64,000 nt of DNA from Marinagarivorans cellulosilyticus (GCF_021655555.1 NZ_AP023086.1:3006685-3070684), one strand, 5' to 3'. Positions 48,808 through 58,579 are shown, counted from the first letter of the stretch. Translations and numbers: made by a program. The notes: generated by a model not told the origin, from the sequence alone.

Positions 48808-50304
48808 TTATGGCGCTGTCATTGGGCCAAATTGTAGGTTAAACCCAACAGCGTTTAAATAACGGGCTTCTTGAGTCAAACCTGCTTTTGTCAGCGGTTG
48901 TTCGTCTAGCCAGCTTGGGCTAAACGTGAGTTTAATCAGATTGTTGTCCAGTTCGATATCCACTGTGCTATCTATGCCATCGCGGCCGCGATGCAGAATA
49001 ATCGCGATACGTAAACAAGTCAGTAGTGGCATCATGGCATTGAAGACGCGTGGATCTTGTTTATCTAGTTTGCCAATAATTTTTTTTCGGTGGCAGCCAA
49101 CAAGTTCTGCAAGTAGGTGTTGTTCGTAGCGGCCAAAGCCGGCAATGTCGCTAAATTGTAGGACGTAATGGCCGTGGTGGTGGTAGCCGGAATGAGAAAT
49201 ACCTAGCCCGATTTCGTGCAGCTCGGCCGCCCAGCTCAATAGCTTGGTGCGCGAGGCGCCAGGTAATACTGGGCCATCGATTTGACGCCACAAATGCAAG
49301 GCTAAATGGCTAACGCGTGTGGCGTGTTGTGTATCTACCCGGTATTGCTGTTGCAGCTTATCGATTGCGCGGTTGCGTATGTCGTCTTCACCGAGGCGGC
49401 CAACAGTATCAAAAATTAAGCCTTCTTTTAAAGTGGCGTCGGCGACATGCAAAGTTTCTATGTGTAGTTCGTCAAAAATGGCCTTTAAAATGATTATGCC
49501 TGCAGGAAGTACAGCGCGGCGTTGTTTAGAAAAATCCCCCTTGCTGATGCCGCCGTCGTTTTCCATGTCGGTAATCAGTTGGTTAAGGCTGCTGCTGTTA
49601 ATCACTGCGCCGCCATCTTGCGGTTGAGTGAGTTCAGCTATGGCTCGCATGGTGCCAGATGTACCGTATACCATAGACCAACCATGTTGAATGTAGGCCG
49701 CGCGGATGTATTCAATGCGCTCGCAAATAGCAATATAGGCGGTATGCAGGTTTTTGCGTGTAATGCCGTCGCTTAAAAATTCCCGCGTAATAGCAACGCA
49801 GCCAAAATCTAAACTTTCGAGCAGTTCAGGTGAGTGATCGCAGCCAATAATAAATTCCGTGCTGGCGCCACCAATATCGATGACCAAGCGCAGGTTGTTA
49901 TCGTTAATAACGCTATGGCTAAGCCCCGAGTAAACAAGACGGGCTTCTTCATAGCCCGAAATAATCGCAATAGGGTGGCCCAGTGCTTCTTCGGCTTGCA
50001 TTAGGAAGTCACCTGCCGCATCGGCATCGCGCAGTGTTTTGGTGCCTACTACGCGCACTTGAGCTGCGGGGATATCCCGTAAGCGTTCGCTAAAGCGACT
50101 AAGGCAGGCAAGGGCGCGTTCGCGTGCATCCTGACTTAGATTGCCATCCTCTTGTAGTCCTTGGGCCAATTGCACCATGTCTTTTTCACGGTCGACCTTC
50201 TCGAGAAAGCCATTATCAAATCGCGCCACTAGCAAGTGAAAGCTATTCGAGCCTAAGTCAACGGCAGCAAAATACGAATTATCAATATGGGGCGCAGTAT
50301 TCAT
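48808..50304 (-). CDS. ppx: Ppx/GppA exopolyphosphatase
   Basis: A 498-residue enzyme that hydrolyses terminal phosphates of polyphosphate. The actin-like ATPase fold is recognised from FAAVDLGSNSFHLLVARF (13-30), VIDIGGASTEFIIG (near 140-153) and YGTSGTMRAIAEL. The HD-like C-terminal domain (LSWAAELHEIGLGISHSGYH) is that of the long Ppx form. Next in the same direction is the J-domain membrane protein. GppA activity on pppGpp cannot be excluded from sequence. Confidence 0.92.
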   Translation of the reverse strand: MNTAPHIDNSYFAAVDLGSNSFHLLVARFDNGFLEKVDREKDMVQLAQGLQEDGNLSQDARERALACLSRFSERLRDIPAAQVRVVGTKTLRDADAAGDFLMQAEEALGHPIAIISGYEEARLVYSGLSHSVINDNNLRLVIDIGGASTEFIIGCDHSPELLESLDFGCVAITREFLSDGITRKNLHTAYIAICERIEYIRAAYIQHGWSMVYGTSGTMRAIAELTQPQDGGAVINSSSLNQLITDMENDGGISKGDFSKQRRAVLPAGIIILKAIFDELHIETLHVADATLKEGLIFDTVGRLGEDDIRNRAIDKLQQQYRVDTQHATRVSHLALHLWRQIDGPVLPGASRTKLLSWAAELHEIGLGISHSGYHHHGHYVLQFSDIAGFGRYEQHLLAELVGCHRKKIIGKLDKQDPRVFNAMMPLLTCLRIAIILHRGRDGIDSTVDIELDNNLIKLTFSPSWLDEQPLTKAGLTQEARYLNAVGFNLQFGPMTAP

Positions 50305-50735
50305 GGGTGGTTTCTTTTTATTCCTGAGTCAGTAAACGAAAGCTTGGTTAGTCGCATCCTTTGCATTATGCCAAGCTAAAGCGCGATTGCCAGCCTCGTT
50401 GTAAGGATGCTAGGCGTTTAAGCGGGACTAGCGGTTGTTAGAGGTGATAATTGAGCTGCTAGCACGATAAGCGGTAGGCTGGCTATTTGTAGCGTTCATT
50501 TGCATAGGTAATCCATGTTTTTTAGATCGTAGCGGACTTAAGTCTGCTTTGCGGGACTAAGCCTGCAATATTTAGAATAAGTCATTATATCGAGCTGGCA
50601 CCCTTACGCCATTTATCGCGGTTGCTACCCTCCTATAGCTTGATGCTAGTGCTATACCGTTTCGTAACATACCTTTAATAGAGCCAAGGTTCGGTTCGTT
50701 GCAGCATGATGGGTAAACTGTAGAGGTATTAGGTT
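50305..50735. other. 431-bp intergenic region, nothing identified
   Basis: Separates the divergent ppx gene and the 50736 gene and must contain both promoters. I saw a short imperfect repeat (GCGGACTTAAGTCTGC at 50531) and no coding frame, hairpin with T-run or known operator. Confidence 0.5.
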
Positions 50736-51323
50736 ATGAATGCTCAGTCGGTATCACGGTTTTTAAAGGTGGCGTTATTTACGGGCTGTTTTGCCGCAGC
50801 AGGTATTTTAGGCCCGCAACATTTAAGCCGGCACTTGGATCAGTTTTGGGTTGAGGAGGCTCATCAAGCCTTGTTGACAGGTTTGGTCGATTCGCGAAAT
50901 TACGCATGGGAACATCAAGTGCGCGTAGAGCTATGCCAGGCCAATAATGCGTACCGTTGTCTTTCTGAAAAAGCGATAGGTGACGAAGATGGTGTGGCGG
51001 GTTGGCTTAGTGTAAAAGTGCTGGCCAATGGCGATCGTTTACCGCTGAAGTTTTACAGTTTTCATTCGGAATACGTAGCGTTAGACCAAGGTGGGCGCAT
51101 CGACAGTAGTGAGCCGTTGGGGTTTGATTCGCAAGGTTATAGCTTGCAACCGGAGGTGGTTGCCTTACAGCTTTATTCGTGGGGTGGCATTAGCCAAAAA
51201 AATTATACGGTTGTGCTTGAGCCCAGCGGGGCATTGCAAACGCTAGTTAATGCAGAGCTAGAAGCTCCTCGTAAAGTGGCTTTATTACATTGGGAAAATT
51301 TAATTAAGAAAGTGAGCGGTTAA
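50736..51323 (+). CDS. Hypothetical protein resembling a GspH/FimT pseudopilin without the prepilin leader
   Basis: A 195-residue protein with an N-terminal hydrophobic segment (FLKVALFTGCFAAAGILG). The stretch LVDSRNYAWEHQVRVELCQA followed by a second Cys and GWLSVKVLANGDRLPL resembles the FimT pattern of a helix ending in SRNxAxxxxxxVxxC, then C and W. The type IV prepilin motif G-F-[TS]-L-x-E is absent, so it is not a standard pilin. Function unknown; weak resemblance only. It is monocistronic and faces the nitrate operon tail to tail. Confidence 0.6.
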   Translation: MNAQSVSRFLKVALFTGCFAAAGILGPQHLSRHLDQFWVEEAHQALLTGLVDSRNYAWEHQVRVELCQANNAYRCLSEKAIGDEDGVAGWLSVKVLANGDRLPLKFYSFHSEYVALDQGGRIDSSEPLGFDSQGYSLQPEVVALQLYSWGGISQKNYTVVLEPSGALQTLVNAELEAPRKVALLHWENLIKKVSG

Positions 51324-51346
51324 AAAAGGGGGAGCCTAGGCTCCCC
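51322..51346 (-). terminator. Rho-independent terminator of the nitrate uptake operon
   Basis: GGGGAGCCTAGGCTCCCC is an 18-base perfect palindrome. On the minus strand it is followed by a C and a T6 run. It lies 32 bases after the porin stop codon (51378), so it ends the minus-strand nrt-porin transcript; it may also act for the convergent gene. Confidence 0.85.
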
Positions 51347-51377
51347 AAGTCCTCAAAATGTATTGCTGGCGGCTAAC

Positions 51378-52592
51378 TTAAAAGCTCGCTGCCGCGGTTA
51401 ACCAAAGTTTTTGGGTATCTTTGTAGTTTTCTGCTTTTTCATCCGCTGAGAAATCAGCATATTTTAGTGATAAACCTACACCTTTTACTTTGCCAGAAAC
51501 GACAAACCCGATTTCACTACCAAAGCTATCAAAGCCCGTTTGATCTGAATCGTTAACATCAAATTGATGGTAAATTGCCGCGAGTTTTACGGGACCTGCT
51601 TTGCCGGCAACTTTAAAATATATATCGTTGATGCCGCCTTCGACGTTACCTGAACCGCCGCCAAGGAAAACATCGGTCCAACCTTGGAATTTATGTAATG
51701 TGGCTAAGGGGGTAATAAATCGACCTTTGTCTTCATCTGTACCTAAGCTTTCATAGCCGCCGCTTATTGTGACTGGCTTAAAGGCATAAGATAGATTGGC
51801 CGAGAAGTAGCCCGCTGAGTATTCAGCTGGGTTATCGCCTGATTCGGATTGAGTTGCAACCTCTGCTTCATAGCCAAAGCCTCCAGCTTTACCTGTTGCG
51901 CGAATACCCATGGTTGATGTTGAAAAATCAGCTTTAGAGTAATTATCAATATCGTAATAATAACCCGTCAAGTTAATTGCATCGTTAAACGCATATTTAG
52001 CATTTAATAACACAGTTTGGGTGTCGTGAACGCCTGCTGCACTTTGTTCTCCAAAAATGCGCTTAACCGCTGTGATATAAGATCCAAATAGCGTTAGGTT
52101 TTCTACATCTTTGCTTTGGATGGTAAACGAATCATAGGTTTGTTCGTTTTGACGAAAGCCTACGCCGCCCACAAAACGCTGGTTGTCTAACAATATTCTA
52201 TTGCGACCCATTTTAGCGGTTGTTTTAGCGGCTTTAAAGGAAAGGTAGTATTGGTTAACTTCTGTGCCTTCTGGATCACCGATACCTGCACCTTCGGGTT
52301 CATAGTCTTGTAGGTGAGTGACATCATCCATTTCTAGCCCTAAACCAAAGCCTTTGAAATCTTGCGATACGTAAGTTAGGCGGGTTTTTAAAGAGAGTAA
52401 ATCGGCTGTACCGTCTTTTTCGCCAGCAACGGGGTTTGCAACTGTCACATCTTCATAGCGCATGCGCAGGCTTAGAGTAACATCGCCGCCTTTTAAGGCC
52501 TCGGTTATCGAGCTTGCTTCTTCGGCAATAGTGGGGCTAGCGTATGCTGCGCTGATGGCTGAAGCTAATGTTAACGCGTGAATTTTTTTCAT
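51378..52592 (-). CDS. Outer-membrane porin (alginate-export-like β-barrel) of the nitrate operon
   Basis: A 404-residue protein. ATG 52592 is chosen (GGAG eight bases upstream), giving MKKIHALTLASAISAAYASP with a Sec cleavage near AEE. The body is amphipathic β-strands (DVTLSLRMRYEDVTV, LTLFGSYITAVKR, VGLSLKYADFSADE) ending in LTAAASF, with the C-terminal aromatic required for outer-membrane barrels. It resembles the alginate-export/DUF1302-type porins. Directly behind an NrtABC-type transporter it probably lets nitrate or nitrite pass the outer membrane (inference from context). Confidence 0.78.
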   Translation of the reverse strand: MKKIHALTLASAISAAYASPTIAEEASSITEALKGGDVTLSLRMRYEDVTVANPVAGEKDGTADLLSLKTRLTYVSQDFKGFGLGLEMDDVTHLQDYEPEGAGIGDPEGTEVNQYYLSFKAAKTTAKMGRNRILLDNQRFVGGVGFRQNEQTYDSFTIQSKDVENLTLFGSYITAVKRIFGEQSAAGVHDTQTVLLNAKYAFNDAINLTGYYYDIDNYSKADFSTSTMGIRATGKAGGFGYEAEVATQSESGDNPAEYSAGYFSANLSYAFKPVTISGGYESLGTDEDKGRFITPLATLHKFQGWTDVFLGGGSGNVEGGINDIYFKVAGKAGPVKLAAIYHQFDVNDSDQTGFDSFGSEIGFVVSGKVKGVGLSLKYADFSADEKAENYKDTQKLWLTAAASF

Positions 52593-52636
52593 GGTACGAC
52601 TCCAAATGGTCAAAAGAGTAATCTTTAAGTTTTTAA

Positions 52637-54424
52637 TTAAGCAATAGCAGCTGTTTTTTGTTTATCAGCTTGCGGTGTTTGTATTTGTTGAGTATTTTTC
52701 TGTGTTGACGGTTGAGCATTGTTGGGCTCAGTAGGAGCGGTGTGATGCTCTTTTTCACAGTCCTCCAAAAAGCTTAATAGCTCTTCACGGTAAGCGTAGT
52801 AATCAGGGTGCTCCAACAATTGTTTACGCGTACGCGGCCTAGGTAAATTTACTTCCATAATTTTTCCGACTTTGGCGTTCGGTCCATTTGTCATCATGAT
52901 GACGCGGTCGGCTAATAAAATAGCTTCGTCTACATCGTGGGTGACGCACACGGCGGTAACTTGTGTTCGTGTCCAGACTTCCATTAATACTTCTTGTAAT
53001 TCCCAGCGGGTTAAAGAATCTAGCATGCCGAAGGGTTCGTCCAGCAATAGCAACTTAGGCGAAAGGGCAAAAGCACGAGCTATGCCAACACGCTGTTTCA
53101 TGCCGTTAGATAGCTCAGAAGCCTTTTTATGCATTGAATCAGCAAGGCCTACGCGCGATAAATAGTATTCGATAATTTCGTTGCGCTCTTTTTTGGTGCC
53201 ATGCGGGTAAACTTTTTCTACTCCTAGTGCAACATTTTGCTTGGCGCTTAACCAAGGGAACAAACTTGGGGCTTGGAATACAACGCCTCTGTCGGGCCCT
53301 GCATCGGTGACTTCTTTGCCATCTAAAATAATGCCGCCGCCACTAATACTATTTAAACCTGCAACCATGGATAAAACGGTAGATTTCCCACAGCCCGAGT
53401 GTCCAATAATGGAAATAAATTCGCCTTTTTTCATCTTTAAATCAAATTCATCAACAACCGTTAAAGGGCCTTTAGGAGTAGGGTAAATTTTAGTAACTTG
53501 CGAGAATTCGACATACTTATCTAGCGCTGGGTTATGCGCTTTGGCTGCCTTCTCTGCCAAGGCATTGGGTAGTTCTGGATTGGCAGTATTCGGACGAATT
53601 GCTGGCAATTCCTTCTTGTCGTCAGCGGCAGATTTTTCCATGCCGACTTTCATTAAATATTGGGTGATATCTTTACGTAGAGTTTTGAATTCCTCGTCGT
53701 GATTCATTGCTGTTCTATCGCGAGGTCTAGGAATATTTACATTGAACTCGGGGCCGAAGGTGGCGCAAGGGCCTGGAGTCAATGGAATAATGCGATCAGC
53801 TAACAAAATGGCTTCGTCCACGTCGTTAGTAATTAAAATAATTGTTTTCTTTTCTTTTTGAGAGATATCTTCAATCTCGTCTTGTAACTTGGCGCGTGTT
53901 AATGCGTCTAATGCCGATAGCGGCTCGTCAAGTAAAATAAGCTCTGGCTTCATGGCGAGTGCACGAGCAACCGACACGCGTTGGCGCATGCCGCCGGAAA
54001 GCTCCGCAGGCCTTCGGTCAACAGCGTGAGATAAGCCTACCATGTCAATGTAATACATAATATGTTCATGGCGCTTTGCTTTGGACCAACTGCCAAATAC
54101 TTGATCTACCGCAAGTTGAATGTTGGAGTAGACAGTAAGCCAGGGCATTAATGAATAGCTTTGAAAAACTAAACCTCTTTCTGGGCCTGGCCCGTCGATG
54201 GATTCCCCTTTAAATAATAAAGTACCGCTGTCTGGTTTTATTAAGCCTGCAATGGCAGAGATTAATGTGGTTTTTCCGCTACCGGAGAAACCCACTATGG
54301 CAACAAACTCACCGTCACGCATTGTGAGATTAATATCGTCAAGTACTTGCGTGATATTATTACCGGAGCCGTAGGATTTACTGACATTTTTAATGTCGAG
54401 TATAGGAGTTGAGGAAGTCGGCAT
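52637..54424 (-). CDS. Nitrate/nitrite ABC transporter, fused double ATP-binding subunit (NrtC-NrtD type)
   Basis: A 595-residue protein made of two complete ABC ATPases. First: VGFSGSGKTTLISAIAG (Walker A), ELSGGMRQRVSVARAL (signature), LILLDEPLSALD (Walker B). Second, from about residue 308: GHSGCGKSTVLSMVAGLN, ELSNGMKQRVGIARAF, LLLLDEPFGMLD. The second signature has SN instead of SG. A Pro/Ala/Gln-rich tail ends the chain. It powers uptake by the NrtB permease and NrtA binding protein encoded upstream. Confidence 0.92.
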   Translation of the reverse strand: MPTSSTPILDIKNVSKSYGSGNNITQVLDDINLTMRDGEFVAIVGFSGSGKTTLISAIAGLIKPDSGTLLFKGESIDGPGPERGLVFQSYSLMPWLTVYSNIQLAVDQVFGSWSKAKRHEHIMYYIDMVGLSHAVDRRPAELSGGMRQRVSVARALAMKPELILLDEPLSALDALTRAKLQDEIEDISQKEKKTIILITNDVDEAILLADRIIPLTPGPCATFGPEFNVNIPRPRDRTAMNHDEEFKTLRKDITQYLMKVGMEKSAADDKKELPAIRPNTANPELPNALAEKAAKAHNPALDKYVEFSQVTKIYPTPKGPLTVVDEFDLKMKKGEFISIIGHSGCGKSTVLSMVAGLNSISGGGIILDGKEVTDAGPDRGVVFQAPSLFPWLSAKQNVALGVEKVYPHGTKKERNEIIEYYLSRVGLADSMHKKASELSNGMKQRVGIARAFALSPKLLLLDEPFGMLDSLTRWELQEVLMEVWTRTQVTAVCVTHDVDEAILLADRVIMMTNGPNAKVGKIMEVNLPRPRTRKQLLEHPDYYAYREELLSFLEDCEKEHHTAPTEPNNAQPSTQKNTQQIQTPQADKQKTAAIA

Positions 54425-54463
54425 AAGACAATTCTCGCTTGATACTGAATGGTTTAAAAAGAA

Positions 54464-55480
54464 TTAACGGTTCACGTCAAAGGTAAATAGCGTTTGCAAC
54501 GTAGACATCACGCGATCCAATAAGAAACCGATAATGCCAATTGTTAAAACTGCAACCATAATTCTGCCAAGTGAGTGCGAACTACCATTTTGAAATTCGT
54601 CCCATACAAACTTACCAAGCCCTGGGTTTTGTGCAAGCATTTCGGCGGCGATTAATACCATCCAACCAACACCGAGTGATAAACGTAAGCCGGTAAAAAT
54701 AAGAGGTAAAGAAGAGGGGAGAACAAGCTTAGTTATTTTTGTCCACCAGCCAAGCTTAAGAACTTTACCAACGTTCATTAAGTCCTTATCGATCGAAGAA
54801 ACGCCTACAGCGGTATTGATCAGTGTTGGCCAGAGTGAGCAAAGCGTTACGGTAATAGCCGATGTTAAAAATGACTTTTCAAACCAAGCTTCGTCGCTGG
54901 TGACGTAGGTTGCACTAACAACCATGGTAACAATAGGGAGCCAAGCTAAGGGAGATACCGGCTTGAATATTTGGATTATAGGGTTAAAAGCAGAGCTAAC
55001 AATGGGGCTAAGGCCGCAAAAAATGCCCAGTGGAACTGCAATAATTGTCGCAATTAAAAAACCCATAAAAACGGTTTTCAAGCTGGTGTAAATTTGATCG
55101 ATATAAGTAGATTTTCCTGTGTATGTGCGCCATTTTACTTCGGCATCTGGATTTTTTTCCAATTTTTTGGCGTTGCGCGTTTCTTGGCGCTGGTAGAACG
55201 CTGCTTCTTTTTCTCGTGTTTCTTTGTGTTCAGCCCAAAGCCCTTTGGCTTCTTCATACACGGCTGTCGGGCCTGGTATTTTACCTAGGCTTGTTTCTAC
55301 GCTATTAGCTAGTTGGCCCCAAAGCATCAAGAATAATGCAAAAGCAACTATAGGTATGCCCATAACCAGCCAGAGTTGTTTGAGTTGTTCTTTTGGGTTT
55401 TCGCCAGCAGCCATACGGGTAATCGGCACAAACCAAGTAAGCCCTGCTAAGTTAAAAAAGTTTGTGATTTTGTTAATCAT
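54464..55480 (-). CDS. nrtB: Nitrate/nitrite ABC transporter permease (NrtB type)
   Basis: A 338-residue membrane protein with six hydrophobic segments (VMGIPIVAFALFLMLWG, TVFMGFLIATIIAVPLGIFC, GVGWMVLIAAEMLAQNPGLG). The EAA loop is LGWWTKITKLVLPSSLPLIF followed by TGLRLSLG. A charged 40-residue insertion (YEEAKGLWAEHKETREKEAA) between the first two helices is common in nitrate permeases. It lies between the binding-protein and ATPase genes. Assigned to nitrate rather than taurine/cyanate from the neighbours. Confidence 0.9.
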   Translation of the reverse strand: MINKITNFFNLAGLTWFVPITRMAAGENPKEQLKQLWLVMGIPIVAFALFLMLWGQLANSVETSLGKIPGPTAVYEEAKGLWAEHKETREKEAAFYQRQETRNAKKLEKNPDAEVKWRTYTGKSTYIDQIYTSLKTVFMGFLIATIIAVPLGIFCGLSPIVSSAFNPIIQIFKPVSPLAWLPIVTMVVSATYVTSDEAWFEKSFLTSAITVTLCSLWPTLINTAVGVSSIDKDLMNVGKVLKLGWWTKITKLVLPSSLPLIFTGLRLSLGVGWMVLIAAEMLAQNPGLGKFVWDEFQNGSSHSLGRIMVAVLTIGIIGFLLDRVMSTLQTLFTFDVNR

Positions 55481-55593
55481 AACAAACGACCTGCTATCTA
55501 TATTGAGGATGGTGGGCCTAGGCCCTTATTTTAAGGTGAAGCGATGGAGTAATGTTGGGCGGCACGTCCTTGTGCTCGTGGGTATCGAAGAAT

Positions 55594-57000
55594 CTATTTT
55601 TTGGAGGATACTACCGCGCTGCCTTTTATTGTTTCATTTTCTTTTAAGCCAATAGGGAAGTTAGATAAGTAAGCATTTGGTTGCTTGCCATTGTATGTGA
55701 TGCCATCAATAAACTCGTTTTGTGGCGCTTTAAAACCATCACTTTCCCAAGGCACATCGCTTTTAGCAATTTTCCCTTCTTTTAATAAAAGCTCAGCAGC
55801 TTGCTTGTAAATTTCGGGCTTATAGACTTTTTTAGCAATATCAAAGTACCAAGAGTCAGGTTTTGTTTCGCTAATTTGTCCCCAGCGACGCATTTGTGTT
55901 AAGTACCAAATCGCATCAGAGTAGAAGGGGTAGTTGGCGTGATAGCGAAAGAATACGTTAAAGTCTGGCACTTCGCGTTTATCACCTTTTTCGTATTCAA
56001 AGGTGCCCGTCATAGAGTTTGCAATCACTTCGTAATCTGCACCGACATACTCAGATTTAGATAATATTTTTACCGCTTCTTCTCGGTTTGCATTATTGTT
56101 TTCGTCTAGCCATTTCGCGGCGCGAATAAGTGCTTTAACAACGGCTAGGTGGGTGTTTGGATATTTCTCGGCCCACTCGTTCGATACACCAAAAACTTTC
56201 TCTGGGTTGTTTTTCCAGATTTCGTAATCGGTAATAACCGGGACGCCAATGCCTTTAAATACGGCTTGTTGATTCCAAGGTTCGCCTACGCAATAGCCAA
56301 AGATAGTACCGGCCTCTAAGGTGGCGGGCATTTGAGGTGGTGGGGTTACAGATAATAAGGCATCGGCAGCGACAGTGCCTGAGCTATCACCTTGGTGCGG
56401 AGCATAATAACCTGGGTTAATGCCGCCAGCCGCTAGCCAGTAGCGCAGCTCATAATTATGAGTTGAAACAGGAAATACCATGCCCATTTTAAATTGCTTG
56501 CCATTTTTTTTATAATCATCGATAACCGGCTTTAATGCATCAGCTTTAATCGGATGAACAGGCTTGCCATTTTTGTGTGGGATGTTTTTTTTCATTTCTT
56601 TCCACACACTATTGGAAACGGTGATGCCATTCCCGTTGAGATCCATGCTAAAAGCTGTCACAACATGTGCTTGGGTACCAAAACCAATGGTTGCACCTAA
56701 CGGTTGACCTGCGAGCATGTGTGCACCGTCGAGCTCGCCATCAATGGTACGGTCGAGCAAAACTTTCCAGTTGGCTTGTGCTTCTAAGGTGACAAACAGC
56801 CCCTCGTCTTCAAAAAAACCTTTTTCGTAGGCAATTGCTAGTGGCGCCATATCGGTTAATTTAATAAAACCGAATTTTAATTCATCCTTTTCTAGCTCTA
56901 GCTCGGCAAACGCGCTGGTCACTGTCATGCTCGCTATTACACTAAGTGCACCAGTGGCAAAGACTTTAAGTACACGGTTAAAAGGTGTTTTTTTGTGCAT
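55594..57000 (-). CDS. nrtA: Nitrate/nitrite ABC transporter substrate-binding protein (NrtA/CmpA family)
   Basis: A 468-residue periplasmic protein. ATG 57000 has AGGAG six bases upstream and gives MHKKTPFNRVLKVFATGALS, a Sec signal with cleavage after AFA. The mature part has LKFGFIKLTDMAPLAIAYEK, the LEAQANWKVLLDRTIDGELD segment and GAHMLAGQPLGATIGFG, which belong to the nitrate-binding family. The first gene of the minus-strand operon. 57001-57610 upstream carries its promoter; I found no convincing NtrC/sigma-54 or other operator there. Confidence 0.93.
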   Translation of the reverse strand: MHKKTPFNRVLKVFATGALSVIASMTVTSAFAELELEKDELKFGFIKLTDMAPLAIAYEKGFFEDEGLFVTLEAQANWKVLLDRTIDGELDGAHMLAGQPLGATIGFGTQAHVVTAFSMDLNGNGITVSNSVWKEMKKNIPHKNGKPVHPIKADALKPVIDDYKKNGKQFKMGMVFPVSTHNYELRYWLAAGGINPGYYAPHQGDSSGTVAADALLSVTPPPQMPATLEAGTIFGYCVGEPWNQQAVFKGIGVPVITDYEIWKNNPEKVFGVSNEWAEKYPNTHLAVVKALIRAAKWLDENNNANREEAVKILSKSEYVGADYEVIANSMTGTFEYEKGDKREVPDFNVFFRYHANYPFYSDAIWYLTQMRRWGQISETKPDSWYFDIAKKVYKPEIYKQAAELLLKEGKIAKSDVPWESDGFKAPQNEFIDGITYNGKQPNAYLSNFPIGLKENETIKGSAVVSSKK

Positions 57001-57610
57001 GGGTATCTCCTGTGGGTATATGTGCGAAATCAAAAAAACTTAATTACGCTATCGCAAGGAGCTTGCCAGATAGGTTTTTTTAAATAAAAAATATTTTTTT
57101 GTCATATGAATCAATGGGCTAGTGTTTTTTATTCGTTGTTTTTTTCTGTCGGTACTGTTTTTTTCGATGCACTGATTCGGGGTGACTTATTGAGTTACGG
57201 CACGACGAGGTGATTGCATGAGAAGTATTGTGTGATCCAATGCGGTGCCAGTCTTGGTGCTGACGTTCTTTTATGGTGAGTTGCAATTGATTTTTTGTGC
57301 TGTCACGGTTTCTTTTCGCTTCAGTATTGGTGCGCGGCCTATATCTTCGCGCTGATTTGAGGCGTTTAGAGGGGGTGCAACTTTGTGGCGCATGATAATG
57401 GCATTCTGTACCATAAGTGTGTGGTTTGTGTCGCGGTGACAGCGGCATTGCTAGGCTATTATGTGCGTATTAATGTGTTGTGGCTTAAGCTGGCGCATGT
57501 CAGAGGGGCGGCTTTGACTTTGTTGGGGGCTCTAAATTGGGTAGGCTGAATGGGTAAAGGAGTGTTGTAGTTCGTGAGTATTACGTTAATTGTTGCTAGG
57601 ACGGCAGATA
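57001..57610. other. 610-bp region between divergent genes, nothing certain
   Basis: Contains the leader of the nitrate operon (an A/T-rich stretch at 57040-57130 with T-runs on the plus strand) and the upstream region of the 57611 gene. A 109-codon minus-strand frame at 57119-57448 has a composition unlike a protein (many His, Thr, Arg, Lys) and no ribosome binding site. No riboswitch recognised. Confidence 0.4.
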
Positions 57611-58525
57611 ATGAATAAACAGCGCGCATATCGTGCTGGGTTCTGGCCTTCGTTGGCTGGGCTCTTTGCGCTAACAGCTTTGGTGCTTGTAATTATGTGG
57701 TTTCGCGAACATCACAAAGGTGCTGCGTTGGCTAGGCAATTACACAATATAGAAGGGCGTTTAGATGCTTGGGTTGCCGAGCAAGGGGCACAAGCATCGT
57801 CAGCACAAAGCTGCCCGCAAGCATCGTTACCTTTAGCGGATCAAACCTTGCAGCAAATTTGCAGTGCGTATATGGCCTATGCGCAAAGCAACGATAAAGG
57901 CATAGAGTCCTTAATCTCTGTGCGCCTAGAGCAAGACATACAGCAGAAGTATGCATTTCTGTTTCAGGCGATCACGCTGGGGAAGCAAGATGCCGCTCAG
58001 TTAAGCCGTTTAATGATAGAGCGCGAAAGCGTTCTTAATGCGCCGGTGCAAGGCTATTTTACGCAGCCAGAGGAGCTGCAAGCAGTGATTGATGAGCAGC
58101 AAGGTTTGTTGGCCAACATTGACGCTGAGGTGCGCGAGCTTTTAGGTGAGCAGGTTTACCACAAATATGAGTTGTTAAATGATTCTGGCTTCGAGCAGTA
58201 TCAGCTGGAACAATTTAGCCAAAGCCTAACGGCAGAAAACCAAGTTACCGGCGAGCAAAAAGGACAGCTGTTATTATCAAAGCTGCAATACCAGCAGAAG
58301 TTTGAACAACAACTGGCGCAGCTGGGCGAAGCCGCTGATGCTGAAAAGGTTAAAGACGCGCTAAGTGCTTTTAAAGCCGCTTATTACAGTGACGGTGCGG
58401 CCGTACTAAGCCCAGTTCAGCTTGTGCAGCTTAAAGCCTTTGAAGATGCCCAGTTCGATGCGCTGTTCCAGAGTTTAAGTCTTCAGTTAATGGAGGCGAG
58501 TAGCTCGCAGCCGGTGGCAGAGTAA
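57611..58525 (+). CDS. Membrane-anchored helical protein, unknown family
   Basis: A 304-residue protein. Starts MNKQRAYRAGFWPSLAGLFA with a transmembrane helix at about 12-31 (LTALVLVIMWF), then a periplasmic part that is almost entirely helical, rich in Gln and Glu (VRLEQDIQQKYAFLFQAITL, LLSKLQYQQKFEQQLAQLGE). The layout (N-anchor plus extended helical arms) recalls lipase-specific foldases (LifO), but no lipase gene is near and the foldase motif R-x-x-F-D-Y was not found. ATG 57611 has AGGACGG at a slightly long distance. Function unknown. Confidence 0.6.
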   Translation: MNKQRAYRAGFWPSLAGLFALTALVLVIMWFREHHKGAALARQLHNIEGRLDAWVAEQGAQASSAQSCPQASLPLADQTLQQICSAYMAYAQSNDKGIESLISVRLEQDIQQKYAFLFQAITLGKQDAAQLSRLMIERESVLNAPVQGYFTQPEELQAVIDEQQGLLANIDAEVRELLGEQVYHKYELLNDSGFEQYQLEQFSQSLTAENQVTGEQKGQLLLSKLQYQQKFEQQLAQLGEAADAEKVKDALSAFKAAYYSDGAAVLSPVQLVQLKAFEDAQFDALFQSLSLQLMEASSSQPVAE

Positions 58526-58552
58526 TTGTGAAATTTTGATAGCGCAAAACGT

Positions 58553-58579
58553 AAAAGCCCGCAGAGTGCGGGCTTTTTT
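58553..58579. terminator. Rho-independent terminator
   Basis: AAAAGCCCGC and GCGGGCTTTTTT form a ten-base stem around AGAGT with T6 on the plus strand and A4 on the other side. It separates the convergent 57611 gene and acnB and can serve both. Confidence 0.92.

Noticed and set aside
57236..57260. Sigma-54-like element TGGCAC on the minus strand before nrtA
   Set aside because: The -12 GC is missing at the required 10-base spacing (TGGAT instead of TTGCA).
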